A DNA stretch of 9,748 bases from positions 1 through 9,748 of the forward strand of contig JAKPRU010000603.1 in NCBI GenBank assembly GCA_029557025.1, read 5' to 3'. Both the position numbers and the translations under genes were made by a program. Source of the DNA: Candidatus Omnitrophota bacterium (lineage in GTDB: Bacteria; Hinthialibacterota; Hinthialibacteria; Hinthialibacterales; JAKPRU01). The notes under the pieces are model-generated. The model made no database searches and was not told the DNA's origin. It worked only from the letters and a program-made list of their open reading frames with translations. Every line of letters begins with the position of its first letter. Within the stretch, counting starts at the first letter, position 1. Positions 1 to 7,394 of the stretch are shown here, piece by piece.

Positions 1-367
1 CGGCCTTCACAGGCCAGGGAGTATACAGCACAACATGCACCAGAACCACGAATGCCATCCCGACTGCCATCACGGCAGATGGAATCTGAATGGCTCCCCG
101 CCCCGGCTGTTTCATCAGCCCACCACCGTGGGTAAACATCACGCCGAACAGAAGTAGAACGAGTATCCCGCCGACATAAATGACTAACTGTGCGATACCG
201 AGGAAGTCCGCCGCCAGGTACAAGTACAGGCCCATCACGCCCAGGAACGTGAAGAGAAGCGCGAAACCGGCATAGACCAGTGTTCGCGCGAAGGCGGTAA
301 TCAGCGCCGATCCGACAATGACCGCCGCAAGCGCCCAAAAAACGAGACTAGAAAGCCACTCGTCCAC
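1..367 (-). CDS. nuoJ: NADH-quinone oxidoreductase subunit J (partial, C-terminus beyond window)
   Basis: This is a membrane-arm subunit of respiratory complex I, helping to link quinone reduction to proton translocation in the inner membrane. About 122 codons are visible and the 3' end runs off the window. The translation is strongly hydrophobic, with several membrane helices and the NuoJ-type stretch DFLGIAQLVIYVGGILVLLL around residues 54-73, which contains the mid-membrane pi-bulge helix region typical of the family. It starts at a GTG that overlaps the end of nuoI by 20 nt. The start is chosen because a GGAG Shine-Dalgarno sequence lies 9 nt upstream and no other in-frame start is nearby. 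It is co-transcribed with nuoI. The identification is firm; the exact start is likely but unproven. Confidence 0.9.
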   Translation of the reverse strand, partial: MDEWLSSLVFWALAAVIVGSALITAFARTLVYAGFALLFTFLGVMGLYLYLAADFLGIAQLVIYVGGILVLLLFGVMFTHGGGLMKQPGRGAIQIPSAVMAVGMAFVVLVHVVLYTPWPVKA

Positions 368-827
368 TTAACGGAACTCCTAACGGTTTGGTGGTTCGTT
401 TCTTATCCCCCGGTTTTGGGGGAATCGGATTCGAACAGAAATCTCGAATCAGTTGGGTGCGATCCTGAAAGACGGTCTCGTAATCCTCGGACATGAAAAT
501 GCTTTCGGTGGGACAGACCTCGGTACATAGAGCGCACCAGCAGCATTTACGGTAGTCGATGGCGAAACGTATCGGGCGGCGTTCTTTCCCTTTGCCTTCG
601 CCCTCGCATTCGATACAGCCGACCGGACAGACATTGACGCAGGCATTACAGGCGATGCACCGACTGGGATCGTTTACCACCATGCCGCGCAATCGTTCCG
701 GCATGATTCGGCGTTCATCGGGATACTGAAGGGTACAGCCGGGGCTGAAAAGTTCCCGCAGGGTAACTTTCATCCCTTTCAGGCTGGTTGTAATCCCTTC
801 AAACACTTCCTGCAGGATGTTCACCAT
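348..827 (-). CDS. nuoI: NADH-quinone oxidoreductase subunit I (two [4Fe-4S] ferredoxin-like)
   Basis: NuoI carries iron-sulfur clusters N6a and N6b and passes electrons along the hydrophilic arm of complex I to cluster N2 in NuoB. The 159-residue product has two CxxCxxCxxxCP motifs, with cysteines at 57, 60, 63, 67 and at 95, 98, 101, 105, so both tetranuclear clusters should form. Length is usual for the family. The ATG at 827 (MVNILQEVFEG) begins where family similarity begins; the frame stays open upstream to about 1100, but that part lies inside nuoH and has no NuoI character. The Shine-Dalgarno sequence is weak. It sits 41 nt downstream of nuoH, and its end overlaps the GTG start of nuoJ. 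The C-terminal tail from about residue 132 is basic and proline-containing and not conserved. Confidence 0.96.
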   Translation of the reverse strand: MVNILQEVFEGITTSLKGMKVTLRELFSPGCTLQYPDERRIMPERLRGMVVNDPSRCIACNACVNVCPVGCIECEGEGKGKERRPIRFAIDYRKCCWCALCTEVCPTESIFMSEDYETVFQDRTQLIRDFCSNPIPPKPGDKKRTTKPLGVPLSGRVAF

Positions 828-868
828 AGTTGAAAATCCATATTCGTTGTTCCCGAATCGGGGAACGG

Positions 869-1939
869 TTATACCTGTCCGAAAATGTACATCCACAACG
901 CGCTGCCGACGATATTCAGCAGTCCGAGCGGAATGAGAAATTTCCAGCATAATGCCATCAATTGATCTATGCGGAATCGAGGCAATGTCCAGCGCAGCCA
1001 CATGGTCAGAAAAATAAATGCGGAACATTTTAATAGAAATACAACAGGATCGGGCAGGAATTGGATGTTCCGGGACAACACGCCATTCCAGCCGCCGCAA
1101 AACAGAAGTGTACTCAATGCGGCAGCAACAAACATGTTCGCATATTCTGCCATAAAAAAGAACGCAAACCGTATTCCGGTGTATTCGGTATGATAACCCG
1201 CGACCAGTTCCGATTCGGTTTCCGGCAGGTCGAACGGAGTTCGATTTGTTTCGGCAAGAGAAGAAATGTAGTAGCCGATAAACGAAAGGAAGAGGAATGG
1301 ATTTCGGAATAGATACCAGCCGAAAATCCCGCCCCAGCCGAACAGACCGGTTTCCTGAGACCGGACAATCTCACCGAGGTTCAGCGTTGCGGCATACATG
1401 ATTACCGGCATGAGATGCAACGCGGACGGGATTTCATAGCTGAGAAACTGAGCCGCCGTCAGCATCCCGCCATACAGGGACCATTTGTTATGCGAGGCCC
1501 AACCCGCCATAATGATCCCAATGGCGACAATCGCCGACATGGCAAGAATATAGAATACGCCGATATTGAGATCGCTAACGACCAGTTTCGGGCCGAACGG
1601 GATTGCAGCATAGGCGAGAAATGCGCCGCCGAATACCAGGACCGGCGCTTGAATATACAGCCATTTATCCGCCATCGCCGGGATAATGTCTTCTTTCAGG
1701 AACAGTTTGAGTCCATCCGCTACGGTCTGAAGCCAACCGTGGAATCCGCCGACATAGATCGGCCCCAGGCGTGCCTGCATGTGCGCAGAGACTTTCCGCT
1801 CCGCCCAGACCGCGACCAGCGCCACGAGCGCTACCCAAGCCAGCATGATTCCCGCGCCGATCAGGGCAACCAGCAGAACGACCACGGAGACCGGCCAGGC
1901 GGACAGGAACTGTTCGTGCAGATAGGGAACAAAGTGCAT
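869..1939 (-). CDS. nuoH: NADH-quinone oxidoreductase subunit H
   Basis: NuoH is the membrane subunit that contacts the hydrophilic arm and helps to form the quinone chamber of complex I. The 356-residue product is a multi-spanning membrane protein. It has the family signature AERKVSAHMQARLGP at residues 46-60 and the acidic quinone-site loop AETNRTPFDLPETESELVAG near 229-248, followed by YHTEYTG. The C-terminus (RFRIDQLMALCWKFLIPL) is also typical. The ATG at 1939 overlaps the nuoD stop as TGATG, and a GGAGG sequence lies about 10 nt upstream; together these decide the start over longer in-frame options inside nuoD. It follows nuoD directly, where nuoE, nuoF and nuoG sit in a 14-gene nuo operon. 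Confidence 0.97.
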   Translation of the reverse strand: MHFVPYLHEQFLSAWPVSVVVLLVALIGAGIMLAWVALVALVAVWAERKVSAHMQARLGPIYVGGFHGWLQTVADGLKLFLKEDIIPAMADKWLYIQAPVLVFGGAFLAYAAIPFGPKLVVSDLNIGVFYILAMSAIVAIGIIMAGWASHNKWSLYGGMLTAAQFLSYEIPSALHLMPVIMYAATLNLGEIVRSQETGLFGWGGIFGWYLFRNPFLFLSFIGYYISSLAETNRTPFDLPETESELVAGYHTEYTGIRFAFFFMAEYANMFVAAALSTLLFCGGWNGVLSRNIQFLPDPVVFLLKCSAFIFLTMWLRWTLPRFRIDQLMALCWKFLIPLGLLNIVGSALWMYIFGQV

Positions 1940-3105
1940 CAGCGGTCCACCTCCCCCATTACGAGGTCGAAACTTCCCACGACCGCCACGAAATCGGAGA
2001 CCAGCATATTCCTTGACAATTCCTGAACTACGCTGAGATTGCAGAAAGAAGGTCCCCGAACCTTCACGCGAACAGGTCTCTTGCTCCCATCGCTGACAAC
2101 GTAGAAAGCCAGTTCTCCACGGGGATTCTCCGACCGGAAGTAGCATTCCCCTGCAGGTGGTTTGAAATTCCGGGGGATTTTTGCCCGAAACGGCCCTTCG
2201 GGAATGCCCTCCAGCGCCTGCTCACAAATCTTCACACATTCATACATTTCGCGAACCCGAACCATGTAGCGGTCCCAGGTATCGCCGAGTTGCCCCTTTT
2301 CCCCTTTGCCCACGCAGACATTCCAATCGAACTTGTCATAGATCGAATACGGTTCATCACGCCGAAGGTCCCAATCTACTCCCGACGCGCGGAGGATCGG
2401 GCCGGTACAGCCGTAGGCGATGGCTTTCTCGGCGGAAAGAGGGCCAATGTTTGCGGTTCGGCGGATAAATATCCGGTTGTAGGAAAGCAACTCATTGATC
2501 GCGTCGAGTTTCGGAACGTACTGGCGGAGAAAAGCCTTGCATTTTGCGGCGAAGGTAGGTGTGATGTCGTCCGTCACACCTCCGATTCGAATGTATCCAT
2601 AGCATAACCGCCCCCCGGAAATTTCCTCCAGAATGTCGAGGATTTCCTCGCGTTCGCGAAAGGTCAACAGAAATGGCGTAAATGCCCCCAGGTCGAGACC
2701 ATAAGTCCCCACCATGACCAGATGGCTGGCGATCCGATTCAGCTCCGCCACGATCACACGGATGTATTCCGCGCGTTGGGGAACCTCAATCCCGGCCAGT
2801 TTTTCCACGGTCATGGCCCAAGCCCAGTTGTTGTTCATGGAAGAGAGGTAGTCCAGGCGGTCGGTGTATGGGGTATAAGTGTCGTATGGGACATTTTCGC
2901 CGATCTTCTCAGCGCATCGGTGCAAATAGCCGATGAAGGGAACCGCTTCCTGGATCTCCTCGCCATCGGTGCGGAGAAGGAGCCGAAGTACACCATGAGT
3001 GCTGGGATGTTGCGGCCCCATGTTGATCAACAACTCATCGCTTCCGGAAGCGAGAGTCCGCCGTTCCTCAATACGAAATCCCAGCGATTTCAGATCCACA
3101 TTCAT
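1939..3105 (-). CDS. nuoD: NADH-quinone oxidoreductase subunit D (49-kDa subunit)
   Basis: NuoD is the 49-kDa subunit, related to the large subunit of [NiFe] hydrogenases, and forms the quinone-reduction site with NuoB. The N-terminal MGPQHPSTHGVLRL holds the quinone-proximal histidine; PYTDRLDYLSSMNNNWAWAM and the C-terminal DFVAVVGSFDLVMGEVDR are family hallmarks. From the ATG at 3105 it is 388 residues, close to the usual length. A GGTGA sequence lies about 7 nt upstream of this ATG. A GTG at 3129, overlapping the nuoC stop as GTGA, would add 8 residues (396 in all) and cannot be excluded. nuoC and nuoD are separate genes here, not the fused nuoCD of enterobacteria. Confidence 0.96.
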   Translation of the reverse strand: MNVDLKSLGFRIEERRTLASGSDELLINMGPQHPSTHGVLRLLLRTDGEEIQEAVPFIGYLHRCAEKIGENVPYDTYTPYTDRLDYLSSMNNNWAWAMTVEKLAGIEVPQRAEYIRVIVAELNRIASHLVMVGTYGLDLGAFTPFLLTFREREEILDILEEISGGRLCYGYIRIGGVTDDITPTFAAKCKAFLRQYVPKLDAINELLSYNRIFIRRTANIGPLSAEKAIAYGCTGPILRASGVDWDLRRDEPYSIYDKFDWNVCVGKGEKGQLGDTWDRYMVRVREMYECVKICEQALEGIPEGPFRAKIPRNFKPPAGECYFRSENPRGELAFYVVSDGSKRPVRVKVRGPSFCNLSVVQELSRNMLVSDFVAVVGSFDLVMGEVDR

Positions 3106-3125
3106 GGCTTCTTCACCGACCCCTG

Positions 3126-3659
3126 TCACAATCCCAGTTCACGAAGTTTCTCGTGCGTGGGCATTTCATAATCTTTTCGCAACGGGTGACCGATCCATTC
3201 ATCGGGAAGCAGAATTCGCCTCAAGTCCGGGTGGCCCTCAAAGACGATTCCGAACAAGTCAAAGGTTTCTCGTTCCAGCCAGTCTGCCGAGGGCCAGATG
3301 TGGGCCAGAGTGGGCACCATCGGCGAATCCTTTAAAACCTCGGTCTTGAGGACCACAAAATGTCGCTTCGGCATGGAAAACAGGTGGTACACTACGGCGA
3401 GTGTTTCTGCCTGATCCAGGCCGGTGACGCAATGAAGCATATTGCATTGCCAATCGGGATCATCCCGCAGGAATTTGCATATCTCCGGCAAGAAGCCGGG
3501 CCGGACCAGGATGTGTCGGTCGGGCTGGGTATCCGATAAGGACCGGATTGCATCCCCGAAGTGGGATTTCAGGACCGGGAATGCCTGCTCAGTCCGGAAT
3601 CTCATCGAGTTATTGATCACCGGCGGTTTCGGTTCGCCCGCCTTCGCTTCCTGGTTCAT
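3126..3659 (-). CDS. nuoC: NADH-quinone oxidoreductase subunit C (30-kDa subunit)
   Basis: NuoC is the 30-kDa hydrophilic-arm subunit, holding NuoD and NuoB together near the quinone site; it binds no cofactor. The 177-residue product shows the 30-kDa signature around 129-164: [20 protein letters not shown] followed by ILLPDEW and the terminal PLRKDY. The first 18 or so residues ([13 protein letters not shown]) are hydrophilic and not conserved. Its ATG overlaps the nuoB stop codon as ATGA, so translation is probably coupled; an independent Shine-Dalgarno sequence is weak. The stop lies just before the nuoD start. It is intact and of normal length. Confidence 0.95.
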   Translation of the reverse strand: MNQEAKAGEPKPPVINNSMRFRTEQAFPVLKSHFGDAIRSLSDTQPDRHILVRPGFLPEICKFLRDDPDWQCNMLHCVTGLDQAETLAVVYHLFSMPKRHFVVLKTEVLKDSPMVPTLAHIWPSADWLERETFDLFGIVFEGHPDLRRILLPDEWIGHPLRKDYEMPTHEKLRELGL

Positions 3660-4153
3660 GCCGACACTTTCTTTCTCAGGATACGATCCTGTCGAACTTT
3701 TTCCTGGAGCTCCAACAAACCTGCAAGGAGCGTTTCGGGGTGTGGGGGGCAGCCGGGGATGTAGATATCTACGGGCACATAGAGGTCCACACCTTTCACA
3801 ACACTGTATCCGTGTTTGTAGTACGGCCCGCCGCCGATGGCGCAAGACCCCATGGCCATCACCCAGCGGGGTTCCGGCATGAGATCGTAGAGCTGTTTGA
3901 GGCGGGAGGCCATCTTATAGGTGACCGTACCGGCCACGATCATCAGGTCCGCCTGGCGTGGGGAGGGGCGGAATACGCCCGCGCCGAATCGCTCCAAATC
4001 GTACCGTGAAGCGCCGGTGCACATCATTTCGATCGCGCAGCAGGCCAGGCCGAAACTCATCGGCCAAAGCGAGGACTGACGTGCCCAATTGAACACCGCG
4101 TCTACACTGGTGACGATCACGTTATCGTTGAATTTGTTTTCCAACAGGCCCAT
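3656..4153 (-). CDS. nuoB: NADH-quinone oxidoreductase subunit B (20-kDa, cluster N2)
   Basis: NuoB ligates the terminal [4Fe-4S] cluster N2, which hands electrons to quinone. All four ligands are visible in the 165-residue product: the tandem Cys38-Cys39 in [11 protein letters not shown], Cys104 in MGSCAIGGG and Cys135 in [10 protein letters not shown]. The start is the ATG at 4153 ([18 protein letters not shown]), which matches the usual NuoB N-terminus and has GAGGAA about 7 nt upstream. An upstream ATG at 4198 would add 15 unfamiliar residues and overlap nuoA by over 30 nt, so it is not used. It lies 11 nt after nuoA and overlaps nuoC by 4 nt. Confidence 0.97.
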   Translation of the reverse strand: MGLLENKFNDNVIVTSVDAVFNWARQSSLWPMSFGLACCAIEMMCTGASRYDLERFGAGVFRPSPRQADLMIVAGTVTYKMASRLKQLYDLMPEPRWVMAMGSCAIGGGPYYKHGYSVVKGVDLYVPVDIYIPGCPPHPETLLAGLLELQEKVRQDRILRKKVSA

Positions 4154-4164
4154 GATTCGGTTCC

Positions 4165-4545
4165 TCAACTGCGGGGTGACCGCCGGGCCAAAACCCATTC
4201 CAGATGACCTTTTCTCCAGACATAGGCCAATCCGACCGTCAAAATCAACAGAAAAATAAACATTTCCACAAACGCGAATAATCCCAAGTCTTTATATACA
4301 ACCGCCCAAGGGAATAGGAACAGCACTTCAACATCGAAAATAATGAAGATGATGGCGACAATATAGAATCGGATGTTAAACCGAACCCACGGCCCGCCGA
4401 CGGGCTGTTCGCCACATTCGTAGGTGTTGAGTTTCTGGGGGTAGGGGTGCTGTGGGCGGAAAAGACGATTCAGGATGAGGTTTCCGGCCACGAAGGCAAT
4501 CGCCACCAACAGAAACACCAAAATCGCGGCATACTGCGCCGACAT
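4165..4545 (-). CDS. nuoA: NADH-quinone oxidoreductase subunit A
   Basis: NuoA is a small membrane subunit of complex I at the junction of the two arms. The 126-residue product has three predicted membrane helices (about 6-26, 59-80 and 88-110), the conserved loop [20 protein letters not shown] at 42-61 and the acidic helix motif [11 protein letters not shown] at 71-81. It is the first gene of the nuo cluster. The ATG at 4545 (MSAQYAAIL) has AAGGGA 9 nt upstream; an ATG three codons earlier at 4554 is possible but sits directly against that sequence. A further in-frame extension to 4590 has no conserved content. Confidence 0.96.
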   Translation of the reverse strand: MSAQYAAILVFLLVAIAFVAGNLILNRLFRPQHPYPQKLNTYECGEQPVGGPWVRFNIRFYIVAIIFIIFDVEVLFLFPWAVVYKDLGLFAFVEMFIFLLILTVGLAYVWRKGHLEWVLARRSPRS

Positions 4546-4653
4546 CTCTCTCATTCCCTTGTTGCCTTCGGGGTTAACGCCGCCACACACCAGAGACAGA
4601 TTACGGTAGACCCATCATTCAGGCAAGGCAAGGTGGGGGGCGGTGGGCCGGTT

Positions 4654-4682
4654 ATTGGACATTTGTAAGATCCCCTTGTCAG
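4654..4682 (-). promoter_or_regulatory. candidate sigma-70-type promoter for nuoABCDHIJ
   Basis: In the 161-nt gap before nuoA, the minus strand has CTGACA (4682-4677), 17 nt, then TCCAAT (4659-4654), matching the consensus hexamers at 9 of 12 positions. Transcription would start near 4647, leaving a leader of about 100 nt that passes through a C-rich stretch. No convincing terminator separates the upstream gene from this site, so nuo may also receive read-through. The call is weak. Confidence 0.25.
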
Positions 4683-4706
4683 ATCGGACTTTCGCGGATT
4701 CGGTTT

Positions 4707-5273
4707 TTACTGCTTGACTGCCGATAAGAACCCCTTGTCCAGCAGCGCCTCGACTTCTTCCTGAATTCGTTTGGCGGTGAAACGGGGTTTGATTTTCTGG
4801 ACGGTTTCCGCCATCTCGCGTGGGGGCTTTCGCCGATTTTTCTCCTGCAACTCCTGGTCGGCATAAACGATGGTGCTGAGCATTTCGAGATCCGCTGCCG
4901 ACCGATCTCCAAACTCCTGAACAACTTCCTCGATATCCTTCTCGTATCGTTGAAGAAAACCCCTAGCTCGCTGTTTGATTCTCTCAGCCTCTGGACCGGC
5001 CGAAACCAGATAGCCGGATCCTTGAGGATAAGAGACCGTCTCGCTCTTGGCTATCCCCAGGAATTCCGCGTAACGTAGATCGCCCAAAACCGATGAATCA
5101 TAAGGACCATACATATAAAGCTGAAAATGGTATCCCAGAGGGACTTTCTTCAGAGTCTGAAGGAAATATACGAGCTTCATGATGGCTGTATGCCCCAGTT
5201 TTTTATTCGGCGATCTCTCCGTTATCTCCACAAGGGTACTCAAACGGTTCCAAAGGAAATCGAAACGCGACAT
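4707..5273 (-). CDS. YwgA-like / Panacea-like small partner protein of the HD phosphohydrolase
   Basis: This 188-residue soluble protein has no assured biochemical function. Residues 33-39 read KLVYFLQ and residues 47-62 read GYHFQLYMYGPYDSSV. This arrangement recalls Bacillus YwgA, encoded next to the HD protein YwfO, and loosely the K-L-x-Y-F / YGP pattern of Panacea-domain (SocA-like, DUF4065) antitoxins; both are comparisons from memory, not searches. The C-terminal half (about 97-185) is charged, probably helical, and ends in a lysine/glutamate-rich stretch. There is no signal peptide or membrane segment. The ATG at 5273 has AAAGGAG 8 nt upstream and lies 3 nt after the stop of the HD gene, so the two were built for coupled translation. 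Unlike that gene, this frame is intact, suggesting it is still under selection or that its partner broke recently. Confidence 0.8.
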   Translation of the reverse strand: MSRFDFLWNRLSTLVEITERSPNKKLGHTAIMKLVYFLQTLKKVPLGYHFQLYMYGPYDSSVLGDLRYAEFLGIAKSETVSYPQGSGYLVSAGPEAERIKQRARGFLQRYEKDIEEVVQEFGDRSAADLEMLSTIVYADQELQEKNRRKPPREMAETVQKIKPRFTAKRIQEEVEALLDKGFLSAVKQ

Positions 5274-5276
5274 GTT

Positions 5277-6546
5277 TTAGTCTCCTTTCAATGATTCCAG
5301 TCGTCGTCTCGCTTCATCCCGGTCTTCCGGTCTCACAAAGAGCATCACCTTGCGGATCGGTTGCATATTTCGAACGATATCGGAGTATTTGGAGAGGGAC
5401 GTGACTTTTGGCCCCGGTAAGGTAAGGCAACAGGGATATCTGTAGAATCCTCCCTGTACCATGACTGTTGGGCCTCTTTTTCAATAACCAAAAAATCTTT
5501 CAACTGGTTCCGCCATTCCTCAAATCTTGCCAAGTCCTTTTTTGAAGGAACTTCCGGGGTATGCGCAATTTCGCGGAAGTGTTTTCGTGTCGCAAGGCAT
5601 GTCCCATCCTCTCCTCCCTTTCCTTCCGCCAAAAGGCCCAAGACTCCCCAATCATCCCATTGAAGATATTCGGCCAAGCCATCCTCAACGGGTTTCGGGA
5701 ATATTCCCCCTGGGAGCATCTCTTTCAGAGCGTATTGAAGATGATGGTCGTAGGCCACGCGAGTCTTATGAAAATAGACTTGGGTAAACATGAAATATCG
5801 TGCCAGGAGCAGCCCTTCAGCAGCGTGAAGGCCGCCTTTATTGATTCCCAAGCGGGGGGATATCGCCTTCCTCATCCGGAACAACCTCAACCGTGTTGAG
5901 CAACCGTCGCCAGTCGAACTTCCCGTAGTCCACCCCTCCATGCAAAGAATCTCTCAACAAATAATCCATTCGATCCGCACCCATCTGACCGACAACCAGA
6001 CTTCTCCAGAACAGGGCATTGCCGGCTTCGGCGCTGTTCTCCAACAGACGGGCGATGTGTTTTCCGCCTCAAAACCGTAGTTTCTGTTCAGAGGATGGTG
6101 TGTTATGATATCTTGGAAATGTTGCCGTACGATTTGAGCGGAGTAGTCCTCATGCTTGTACCTTTTCCCGTCAGCATCTTCGGATTTCAAGGGAAACAAT
6201 TCTTCCGAAGCGTGGGAAAAGGGAGCATGACCAATATCGTGGAGCAAAGCCGTCAAACGGACCAGGGTTCTATCTCGTTTCAGCCCGTCGTCATTGTATC
6301 CGAGAGTTGTTTTCAGAATCTCCCTGGAATTCTGCGCGATTCTCTCATAAAGCATTGCAGCGATGTGCATTACGCCAAGCGAATGCTCGAAACGGGTGTG
6401 CATGGCACCGGGATAAACGTAATCTGTCGAATCCGTCGAAGTCGTTGAAAGCACGGATGGTTGATGATTTCCCGTTCCCAGTCGTTTATTTGAATAAAAC
6501 CATAGATCGGACATCGGATCTCATAAGTCCGGTGAGAATCGCCCAT
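5277..6546 (-). pseudogene. SAMHD1/YwfO-like HD-domain phosphohydrolase, frame broken four times
   Basis: Joined across frames, the segments give one HD-superfamily protein of about 427 residues, close to YwfO, of the SAMHD1/EF1143-like group known for dNTP triphosphohydrolase activity. Segments: 6546 to about 6424 (MGDSHRTYEIRCPIYGFI to RLRRIRQ); about 6420-6064 (YVYPGAMHTRFEHSLGV, LTALLHDIGHAPFSH); 6059-5860 (HIARLLENSAEAGN, GADRMDYLLRDS); 5853-5410 (LGINKGGLHAAEGLLLARYF onward); 5405-5277 (YSDIVRNMQPIRKVMLFV). The expected metal ligands survive: His of FEHS, His-Asp of LLHDIGH and Asp of ADRMDY. Breaks: a deletion-like junction near 6413-6426, a missing A in an A4 run (6060-6063), an extra C in a C6 run (5854-5859) and a missing A in an A4 run (5406-5409). 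As written, translation from the ATG at 6546, which has AAAGGAG 7 nt upstream, stops after 58 residues. No in-frame stops occur within the joined segments, so decay is recent or the breaks are sequence errors. Confidence 0.85.
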
Positions 6547-6569
6547 TGTCGTGCTCCTTTCCAATCCCC

Positions 6570-6598
6570 ATTCTATTAAACAATTGAGCAAGAGTCAA
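6570..6598 (-). promoter_or_regulatory. sigma-70-type promoter for the HD / YwgA-like module
   Basis: On the minus strand TTGACT (6598-6593) and TAGAAT (6575-6570) are separated by exactly 17 nt and match the consensus at 10 of 12 positions. The -35 hexamer contains the TGA stop codon of the HAD gene. The predicted start near 6563 leaves a leader of under 20 nt that is mostly the ribosome binding site AAAGGAG, so the HD gene would be transcribed independently of the sugar-phosphate genes upstream. Confidence 0.6.
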
Positions 6599-7386
6599 GA
6601 GATTTCTTCCAGATTTGTTCCAATCTCTCCCACATTCTCAAAGACGAAATCGACACGGGTCGTGGAGTTCTCATAATCCTGGCGGGTGGTTTCGCCGGAA
6701 AGAACCAGGATGGAAATGAGGCCGTAATCGCGGGCCATTTTCATATCGGTATACAGCCGGTCGCCGACCATGGCGGTGCGTTCCGGCGGGGTTCCAAGCC
6801 GTTCGAGGGCGGCCTCGATCATGGGACAATACGGCTTGCCGAGAACCACAGGCTTTCGGCTCGTGGCGGTTTCGAGCAACGCGATCATGGAACCGGCATC
6901 GGGGATCGGTCCCCGTTCACTCGGACAGACCAGGTCGGCATGGGTGGCGTAATACGGCAGCCCGGCACGGAGAAGGTACGCGGCCCGCTCCAGTTTGGCG
7001 TAGGTCAGGGTCAGGTCAAATCCGATCAGTACCGCGTCGGGCGAGGCGCAGTCCAGGTCGAAACCGGCTTCCCGCAGTTCTGTCTCCAGGCTGGGAGTAC
7101 CCAGCACGAAGAGGGAATGGACATCGGTTTCCTTCCGCAAATATCGGATCGCGGACCATCCGGAGCTGAGAATGTCCGCCGTGTCGGCTTGAACGCCACG
7201 GGACACAAGAGATTTCGCATAATCCGATGTGCTTTTTGAGGAGTTATTCGTGAGAAACAGATATCGCTTGCCCCGGTCTTGCAGGACTTTGAGGAATCCC
7301 GAAGTCCACGGAAAGGTCTTGCTTCCCAGATACAACGTGCCGTCCAAGTCGAGCAGAAAACCCTGAATATCCGCCAAAGAGGTCAT
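6595..7386 (-). CDS. HAD-IIA family phosphatase (NagD/AraL-type)
   Basis: This is a soluble Mg2+-dependent phosphatase of haloacid dehalogenase superfamily subfamily IIA, whose members hydrolyse small phosphorylated metabolites such as sugar phosphates, phosphoglycolate, UMP or p-nitrophenyl phosphate; the substrate here cannot be read from sequence. The 263-residue product has motif I DLDGTLY with nucleophile Asp13 and acid Asp15, motif II TNN at 46-48, the lysine motif GKP with Lys184, and motif IV GDRLYTDMKMA with Asp209 and Asp214. The C2-type cap lies between motifs II and III. Length is normal. The ATG at 7386 lies 8 nt after the stop of the isomerase gene, implying co-transcription; the Shine-Dalgarno sequence is weak. 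Its stop codon is embedded in the -35 hexamer of the next promoter. A role linked to hexose phosphates is inferred from context. Confidence 0.92.
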   Translation of the reverse strand: MTSLADIQGFLLDLDGTLYLGSKTFPWTSGFLKVLQDRGKRYLFLTNNSSKSTSDYAKSLVSRGVQADTADILSSGWSAIRYLRKETDVHSLFVLGTPSLETELREAGFDLDCASPDAVLIGFDLTLTYAKLERAAYLLRAGLPYYATHADLVCPSERGPIPDAGSMIALLETATSRKPVVLGKPYCPMIEAALERLGTPPERTAMVGDRLYTDMKMARDYGLISILVLSGETTRQDYENSTTRVDFVFENVGEIGTNLEEIS

Positions 7387-7394
7387 GGGATTGC

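Noticed and set aside
828..1100. N-terminal extension of the nuoI frame
   Set aside because: The extension lies inside nuoH coding sequence and has no NuoI-like residues before MVNILQEVFEG.
1415..2026. 203-codon plus-strand open frame
   Set aside because: It lies antisense to nuoH and the end of nuoD; composition is arginine-, asparagine- and aspartate-rich shadow sequence with no family resemblance.
4154..4198. Longer NuoB start ([15 protein letters not shown])
   Set aside because: It overlaps nuoA by over 30 nt; the ATG at 4153 has GAGGAA upstream and matches the usual family N-terminus.
4546..4706. Search for an intrinsic terminator between the YwgA-like gene and nuoA
   Set aside because: Only 4-bp stems were seen and no stem followed by a U-run, so no terminator is called.
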